Made by a program: the position numbers and the translations under genes. Shown here in pieces: positions 58,083-64,000 of a stretch of DNA of 64,000 nucleotides (its first letter is position 1; every line of letters starts with the position of its first letter). Origin of the DNA: Coleophoma eucalyptorum (Eukaryota; Ascomycota; Leotiomycetes; Helotiales; Dermateaceae); contig JALRME010000035.1 in the NCBI GenBank assembly GCA_026120035.1, positions 328,648 through 392,647 of the forward strand. The letters are read 5' to 3'. The notes under the pieces are model-generated. The model searched no databases, had not been told where the DNA came from, and saw only the letters and a list, made by a program, of their open reading frames with translations.

Positions 58083-59118
58083 GATCGTGGGGAAGCAAAA
58101 TATGCGAGCACGAGCGAAGCTCGTACTGAAGGACAAAATAGCGATCTTATGAATGCAACGGCGATCGAGGACCAAAAAGAGTAGCTTCACAGCCTCGTTA
58201 GTATACGTCAGCAGCTTGCTTCCACGAGCCGTTCGCGTTGCACAGGTGCAATATCTCTGTTGGTACAGATCGCGGAGGTGAAACTGTCCGAGATGATGTC
58301 TATGAGTGTTGGCAGATGGAGCATTGCGGCGATTCTCACCTCTCTGCTACCAGATAGGGATTAAGTATAGGAAAAGAAATGAACATGTTTGCTGTGCCTC
58401 TGGCTGATGGTTATCTAAGAACCTATACGTAAATCCGAGAAGTGGCTCGCAGGAAACAACGTAGACAACGGGCAATGTCAGCAGGCAAGGAAGTAGATAG
58501 GCCTGGAATTGCCAAGCTCTGACAGTTTTCGGTTCTGTAGTGCACGAGTGTGTGAATGCGAATGCGCATCTTTGACCTCTTGAGCCAAACATATTGAAGT
58601 AGTGACGTTCCCTGTCATACTCGTGTTCGCTGGTAGGCCGCCCTCATACTTGGCGGAAGCGAGCTTCGAACAATAGGGCTGTGAGGGCTCGCTGACCAAC
58701 AGAATCGAGCAAGGAAATCATCTTGAGCGGAGATTCATGCACGCCAGGCAACGGGGAGATACAAGTAATAGACTTCGTACCAAGATAATTGTCGCTAATT
58801 TTCGAACTCTACGTGGAAGTAGCTTCCCTTCGAAGTGCATTATGCTAGTCAAGATATCTGGGGATTAAAATAAGGTAAGGAGGTAAGGGTATAGCCGAAT
58901 GCATCGATGAACTCTGCCTACTGACTTCTAACCTCTACCCTCGATATCCTCTACCATCCTCTGCCCTGTGCCCTCCCCGGTCTCCCCCACCACACCAAAC
59001 CACTCTACCTTCTACCCCCCCGTACGTGATTGGAGCTGATCCCCACCCAGCAAGCGAGCATGCCATGCCATGGGGAAGCCCTCCTACAGTACATCCTCGC
59101 CAACAATGTATAGTCTCT
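58083..59118. other. Intergenic, no gene seen
   Basis: Promoter of the Zn2Cys6 gene and 3' flank of the MARVEL-like gene. A pyrimidine-rich CTCTACC/CCCTC stretch lies at 58930-59020. No gene seen. Confidence 0.5.
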
Positions 59119-59863
59119 TCACACCTGGCAGCCGGATTTGCGAATCTCCTGTGGTCGCACAAATTCCATATCGAAAGCAGACTTATCGCCTTGATCAGGC
59201 AAGACGTAGATGCCTCGCCGACCCTTGATATCGGTATAGATATCGAGGCCTAGTGCGAAGATGGTCAAAATCCTACCATACGGGTCAGTAACCAGAAGCC
59301 ACCGTGAGTATCAAACCTACATGGCAATCAACGTGCAAACCCACAAGACCTTGTAGTCGTGGCATATCAGAATCCCAGATTCAGTCGCCCAGGTCTTGAT
59401 ATCGCAAGCTTTGTTTAACGTATTCTTCAATGCAAAGCTTAGGAGTCCGAGACCGATGGCCCATAAAACAGCGATGCAAGCATTGAGAATGACGTTGAAC
59501 TTGGGAGAAAGGTACGTGCATGCGTACAAAATCATGGTGACAAGTAATGCAACTATAGTAATGCCAGAAATGGCGAGTAGCTAAAAAAAACACTCCGGTT
59601 AGCATATCTAAAGACTAAACACCGCGGAGGTCGACTTACAGCAACAAAAATCCAAGGTATTGTGTAGTGTTCAGTGTCTTAAAATTTCAGTCAGCAAGAA
59701 TTCCCCATTCTGGGCAACTTTACTCACGCAGGTCATACATAAAATATCCCATGATCCCAAAAACAGTCATTGCAGCAAGCAGCTGCAACGTTCTAAGTCC
59801 ATGGAATAAGAGCCGGGGATACTCGGAGCGCAGCTTCTGTCGGTCGTTTCGCTTGATAGACAT
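59119..59863 (-). CDS. Small MARVEL-like four-pass membrane protein
   Basis: Four minus-strand exons (59863-59728, 59677-59640, 59580-59321 and 59272-59119) give 195 residues, with all phases agreeing. Four hydrophobic segments: LRTLQLLAAMTVFGIMGYFMY; IPWIFVALLAISGITIVALL; FNVILNACIAVLWAIGLGLL; and VLWVCTLIAMILTIFALGLDIY. Short loops and the CDIKTWATESGILICHDYK loop with paired cysteines fit the MARVEL-type fold common in ascomycetes. The protein ends in a polar cytosolic tail starting TDIKGRRGIYVLPDQGDKS. Such proteins are thought to act in membrane apposition or eisosome-like domains; the role here is unknown. The fourth exon is easily missed because the third exon reads straight into a TAG. 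Confidence 0.8.
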
Positions 59864-61991
59864 GATGGCGATGATAATTGCTTCGCACAAGGTCCAACCA
59901 AGACACGTCCATGATCGAACTTATGTAAGGTTGCGAAGAAGAAAACGAGAAATCTGGAAGGCTCGCAGAAGCTGAAAGCGGACGCACAGAATAAACTTAA
60001 AATGCCGGCGTGACATCACGACCTTCTAGTATAAAAGAGACAAGCCTCTTGGACTGAATGACGCCAAGGTCACCGTGCACGCTAAACTTATTGACTTATC
60101 AGCCTCATTGTAGCTGTCAGATTTCTGCCACAGACTCTTTGCGGAGAATGCCGGATTAAGGTATCCAGTATGAATTAACTTCTTACTGTTAGCGAGTGCC
60201 GCAATCACCAAGTCAGACTAGGAACAATGCATGCATCCGGAAGCAAGATACTAGCAGATAGCCGAGCATTTTTTTGAGCTTGATTAAAGCCATGGCTAGA
60301 AACTGACCGGCAAGATCGTTGTTTTTTTGTCTACATACACCCGGCACAAGCCAGAGTTATTGTTAACAATATAATCCACAGTAGCTTGGGCCTCATTTGG
60401 TTCAACAGCTCATTTTCAGAGTCATGACTCGGGAGGGCTATCTGAGAGCGAAAGGAGAGAGTTGGAAAGCGTGAAAGGATATGCTGTGTTGACCGGATCC
60501 AGACTCTTTAATAGGGAGAAATATGCGACCCCACGTCCGTGTTCAGCTTATTGCTCACTACCATCAACGCATCTGAACTAAATAATCAGCTAAATAATGC
60601 TCTAAATATCCTCAAATAGTCGAGTACACTGAAGAGTATAAATAAAAGTTCCCCTTTGCTCTTCAATAATCGAGGTTTAGGCTTATTGTTCAATGGGCGA
60701 TCTTGTGTTTTTGATGACTTGTGTAGCTTGTGAACTATGGCAGAGGGAATTGCTGGCGGTCAAGTAAGGAAACGACGTCCTTGGGGAGTAATGGTGAAGT
60801 CGGAGCCTTTATGACATGACCATGGCCCCGGAAGCAAGGCTGCTAAGGCACCTATTCACCTCAAAGATGCAACTATATATATCAACAAAATCAAATTGTG
60901 ATAACGTAGGTATAAACCTGGTAGAACGGCACTACTGTCGCAATGTCGGCTCACCCTTGAGCATAACTGGACTCTACCAAGAGTATAAATGAAGGAGTAA
61001 AAAGATAAACACGCTTTTCTTCTCTGACCGTGGCCGCCAAATTAGGTACGGAAGGAGTTTCTTTTTGCAATTTACTTTTGATGCGTTTCCTTCTTTTTTT
61101 TTTTTTACTGGAAGCTTGATATTTAATTAATTATTTCCTGCTATCGCCCTATTCCGTTGCACTATTGTACCTGGAACATGTTTTTCACCTCTTTCAACTT
61201 CAACTCTTCGGCTTCGAATTGTTAAGCAGCTTTGCCTCAACTTAGATTCACCCAAAGCTGATCTACATCCGAAAACTATTATATAGAATAACTCAATGCT
61301 TCATTAAGGATAAAACCTTCTTAAACTATTGCACAAAGATAGGAAATCTTCTAGCTTGTACACTAGAAAACTAACGTTTGCTCACTGGCGACGGACCAAA
61401 GTTCAAATTTCTTGCTTAGAAAATTTGTACTCTGGATGTCTATTGCAGAAAGCTCTTAATGTCATAGTTGTTTCATTTCCATATTGTTTTTATTGTTGCC
61501 TGTTGTCCCCTGTTTTGGGAGGCTAGTACTATAAACTGCACAGGAGTCTCTAGGAGCTTGATCAGGCAAACGCTTGGGATGAGTGCGATATATCGAGTTA
61601 AGGTTGTAACTAGCAAAGTGCTGGGTAGGTTGGTATGGAGAATGTATGGATAGACTGGAAGAGAGACATACGCCTACCACGTTTCTTCTCTCTGTTTCTA
61701 AGATAATCTTCTCGTTTGGTCTTCTACTAATGCTACTGAGACTCAATGGTTGCCCCCACTAGAACCTCTCAGCCATTTTTGGAGATCAAGATTGGGCAAT
61801 AATTCTAAAAGCCATCAGATTTCAAGGTTGCCTGTATTAATATTGCCCAACGCGCACTCCTTGACCAGCTTTTGTCTTCCAAGCTTCTTTCAACAAAGCC
61901 ATCACCTCTGAAAGAGCCTCAATCTTGATACTTCTCATAGTCTTCCACAACATACGAGAACTGAGGTCAAATCCACCAAGCAATAACAAAG
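59864..61991. other. Intergenic, no gene seen
   Basis: 2.1 kb between divergent genes. The motif AGAGTATAAAT occurs twice (near 60632 and 60979) and could be two TATA elements, and there is a long T-run near 61096-61107. No credible coding frame. Confidence 0.45.
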
Positions 61992-63518
61992 ATGGCCACA
62001 TCCATTGGGAAAGAGCGCCTAAATGCGCTGAAGATCAAATTCGAAGCTGAAGCACAGCAGAATAAAATCGAAAGACCTAGAAAGGCCAGCAGCACCACAG
62101 TACGGAAACCTAGTCCGGTGGTTGCTAGGATCATTGCAGAGAACCAATCTGTCAACGCCGCGATTACTGCTCGACGAAATGAGTTAGGAGTCTCACAGGG
62201 GACAGGCAAGTGTCCAAGCAGCAATGGTGATGCAGCTGAGCTAAACACGGCTTCGAAAGTGGTTGAATCTATTTTTTGGAAGATACCAGCAGAGCTGCAG
62301 CAAGCGAGCAAGTCACCAACAAGCATCAGAGACAATGCTGCAAGAAATCCTTCACCCGAGGCGAGTAAGACCTCTGTCTTAGAGAAGGCGGGATTGCTAC
62401 GAAATAATATTATCAAGAAGGAGATCCCAGAAGGAAAAGCTATGGATACTGCTCAGCTGAAAATATCGAAAACACGAAAGATGAGTGGAGCTCTGTCTAG
62501 TATTGAGAACAAAACTACCAGCACAGGGCCACGTACGGACTCCCAAAACAACATAGAAAGCATAAACGGGTCAGCTTCGAAAGATGCGTCTTATCTCTTC
62601 GCCCCGAAGAAGACAGAATTGCCCAAATTGACGACACAGAGTATTAGAGACCTCGCGGCTAGGCAAGTTTACGATGCAGGGGAGAGTACGAGCCCTTATC
62701 CATGGAAGAAAACATGGCTGCCAACAGAGAAAGCCAACGTCATAGCAAGTGTCAGGGCGTACAAAGCCGCCGAAAGCCTCAAGTCCGACATCAGACGCAT
62801 CGTAAAAAACAACAAATCAATATTCAGAGAGGGTTTGCCGGTTATAGCTGCGAAAAGACCTGTGTCGAAACATGGCGCAACTGCGCCAAATCCTGATAAC
62901 AGGACTGAAATTGCGACATCGAGTGCAACAATCAAAGACATTGGAGAGACTAGCACGGGCTATGAAAACAAGGCGCCTTGTGTCCCAGCGAAAAAGAAAC
63001 CTGCACCTCTGGAACGAACGTGGGTAGAAGCTACCACAGATGAGGAGATGAAGGTTTCTTCACTATCAACTACAGGGCAGGAAACAGAAGGGAAAAAGGC
63101 AACTCGAAAACCTGACCATGGGACACCTGTCTTGGAGGGCATCGACAATGTTGAAGGACCTAGTCTCGAAGACGAAAATGCGCTATCACGACAGCGTCCC
63201 AGCAATGACTGCGGTTTGATGTTTCGCTTTACCATTGATGGAAACGTGAAAGTACTTGGGGAGAAGCTGTATCAAAGCCTCCTTGAAGATGTAAAGAAGC
63301 CGCTGGGCTCTGGGGGACGTAATTTGTTGGGCAAGTCGGCAGAAGCTTTTTCAAAGTCTAATCCGCTTGGTGCCAGGGTACCTACTACAATTCGATCACC
63401 TTTGATTGTCTTTGAATATTGGTCCAATATCAGAGAGACACTAAGAACCAAGTATGACGAGATCGATGAATTCACAAAGGAGGCTGAAGGAAATGCGGTG
63501 TTATTCCAAGTGTGCTAA
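61992..63518 (+). CDS. Unrecognised basic/polar protein, 508 residues
   Basis: Single-exon open frame starting at ATG 61992 (context AAAGATGGCC). No family recognised. The first ~400 residues are Lys/Ser/Thr/Ala-rich and likely disordered with short helices (KERLNALKIKFEAEAQQNK at the N-terminus), without signal peptide or membrane segment. The last ~100 residues look folded: LMFRFTIDGNVKVLGEKLYQSLLEDVKKPLG, then FEYWSNIRETLRTKYDEIDEFTKE. Most shadow frames are short, and codon use looks ordinary. It may be a lineage-restricted nuclear or cytoskeletal protein, but that is guesswork. Confidence 0.65.
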   Translation: MATSIGKERLNALKIKFEAEAQQNKIERPRKASSTTVRKPSPVVARIIAENQSVNAAITARRNELGVSQGTGKCPSSNGDAAELNTASKVVESIFWKIPAELQQASKSPTSIRDNAARNPSPEASKTSVLEKAGLLRNNIIKKEIPEGKAMDTAQLKISKTRKMSGALSSIENKTTSTGPRTDSQNNIESINGSASKDASYLFAPKKTELPKLTTQSIRDLAARQVYDAGESTSPYPWKKTWLPTEKANVIASVRAYKAAESLKSDIRRIVKNNKSIFREGLPVIAAKRPVSKHGATAPNPDNRTEIATSSATIKDIGETSTGYENKAPCVPAKKKPAPLERTWVEATTDEEMKVSSLSTTGQETEGKKATRKPDHGTPVLEGIDNVEGPSLEDENALSRQRPSNDCGLMFRFTIDGNVKVLGEKLYQSLLEDVKKPLGSGGRNLLGKSAEAFSKSNPLGARVPTTIRSPLIVFEYWSNIRETLRTKYDEIDEFTKEAEGNAVLFQVC

Positions 63519-64000
63519 GAAGTTGGAGACGGATATTGATGGATGTAGTTGTTAAGAGTTTCTATCGGTGAGCTATGTAGAAGGCATGCTAGTAATTAAG
63601 ACATCCAATTGAACATAAGTATCAGTGATTGAAAGTGTAGCATCCTAAAATGTTTGGCCATGATCTATGGGGTAAAGAGCTGCTACAGACAGAGGAAGAA
63701 TGAGGAATGGAGCTCTCGGCCCGCAAGCTACGCTTTAGAGTTGCAACGATGGGCACCAGACGGGTCCCAATACACTGACCCCCCGGGGTCAAATAATGTG
63801 CTTAGTAAGCAATTTTATTATTTAGATTCGCGGATTTCGGGTCACCATACCCAAGTGGCGTAGTGGTAGTAATTTGGGCTTTCTTTCAGGCGTTTTTTGA
63901 CATGAATTTAATTAGAAATTTGCTAACAGGCGGAATTAGGAATTAATTAAATAAAATGCCTGGAATTTGGGAGCGTCGCTATCGGAGGATGTGGGCTCGA
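63519..64000. other. Window edge, no gene assigned
   Basis: A/T-rich 3' flank. A short stretch at 63851-63880 resembles the 5' half of a tRNA (GTGGCGTAGTGGTAGT), and the last bases (GTGGGCTCGA) resemble a T-arm start, but no complete cloverleaf can be built inside the window. Confidence 0.4.

Noticed and set aside
1..64000. CRISPR arrays, rRNA operons, insertion sequences
   Set aside because: None seen; not expected in fungal nuclear DNA. No reverse transcriptase, integrase or transposase motif was found in any frame.

Overview
This window looks like nuclear DNA of a filamentous ascomycete (Pezizomycotina). The evidence is the many short introns (mostly 41-100 nt, GTNNGT-type donors, CTAAC/CTGAC-like branch sites), a spliced tRNA gene, and typically fungal families: DUF3433, DUF3431, DUF6536, HET, Zn2Cys6, Egh16-like and MARVEL-like proteins. 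A leotiomycete is a guess; the order cannot be fixed from sequence alone. I count 17 protein-coding loci, one probable recent pseudogene and one tRNA gene. Exon joins were worked out by hand, and in nearly every gene the summed exons keep one open frame.

Layout. 0.3-2.1 kb: an MFS sugar transporter broken by two single-base deletions. 2.1-9.5 kb: a gene-poor stretch. 9.5-10.4 kb: an Egh16/MAS-like secreted protein with strongly biased codons. 12.9-16.9 kb: a divergent pair of type II membrane proteins, a glycosyltransferase-like protein with an 81-bp coding minisatellite and a DUF3431 protein. 17.7-19.2 kb: an EthA-like type I Baeyer-Villiger monooxygenase. 20.2-25.2 kb: a 1,574-residue DUF3433 membrane protein. 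25.5-29.4 kb: a secreted type B carboxylesterase and a secreted agmatinase-like ureohydrolase. 30.4-35.9 kb: a calpain and a carotenoid oxygenase, convergent. 36.8 kb: tRNA-Arg(UCU) with an intron.

37.3-43.1 kb holds a complete biotin biosynthesis cluster: bifunctional BioDA (-), BioB (+) and BioF (-). BioDA and BioB are divergent and share a promoter of about 500 bp that contains a 58-bp near-perfect inverted repeat built from two CGG-N5-CGG sites, plus CACGTG and TGACTCA boxes. BioF ends in Ser-Lys-Leu, a peroxisomal targeting signal, while BioB and BioDA have mitochondrial-type N-termini. The pathway therefore appears split between peroxisome and mitochondrion. A GPI-anchor-type Cys/Ser/Thr-rich surface protein and a 12-exon NCS1 permease (possible vitamin or nucleobase uptake) follow.

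49.3-64 kb: a HET-domain protein, a DUF6536 membrane protein, a Zn2Cys6 regulator, a small four-pass MARVEL-like protein and an unrecognised 508-residue basic/polar protein. The most interesting candidate is the biotin cluster with its palindromic divergent promoter.
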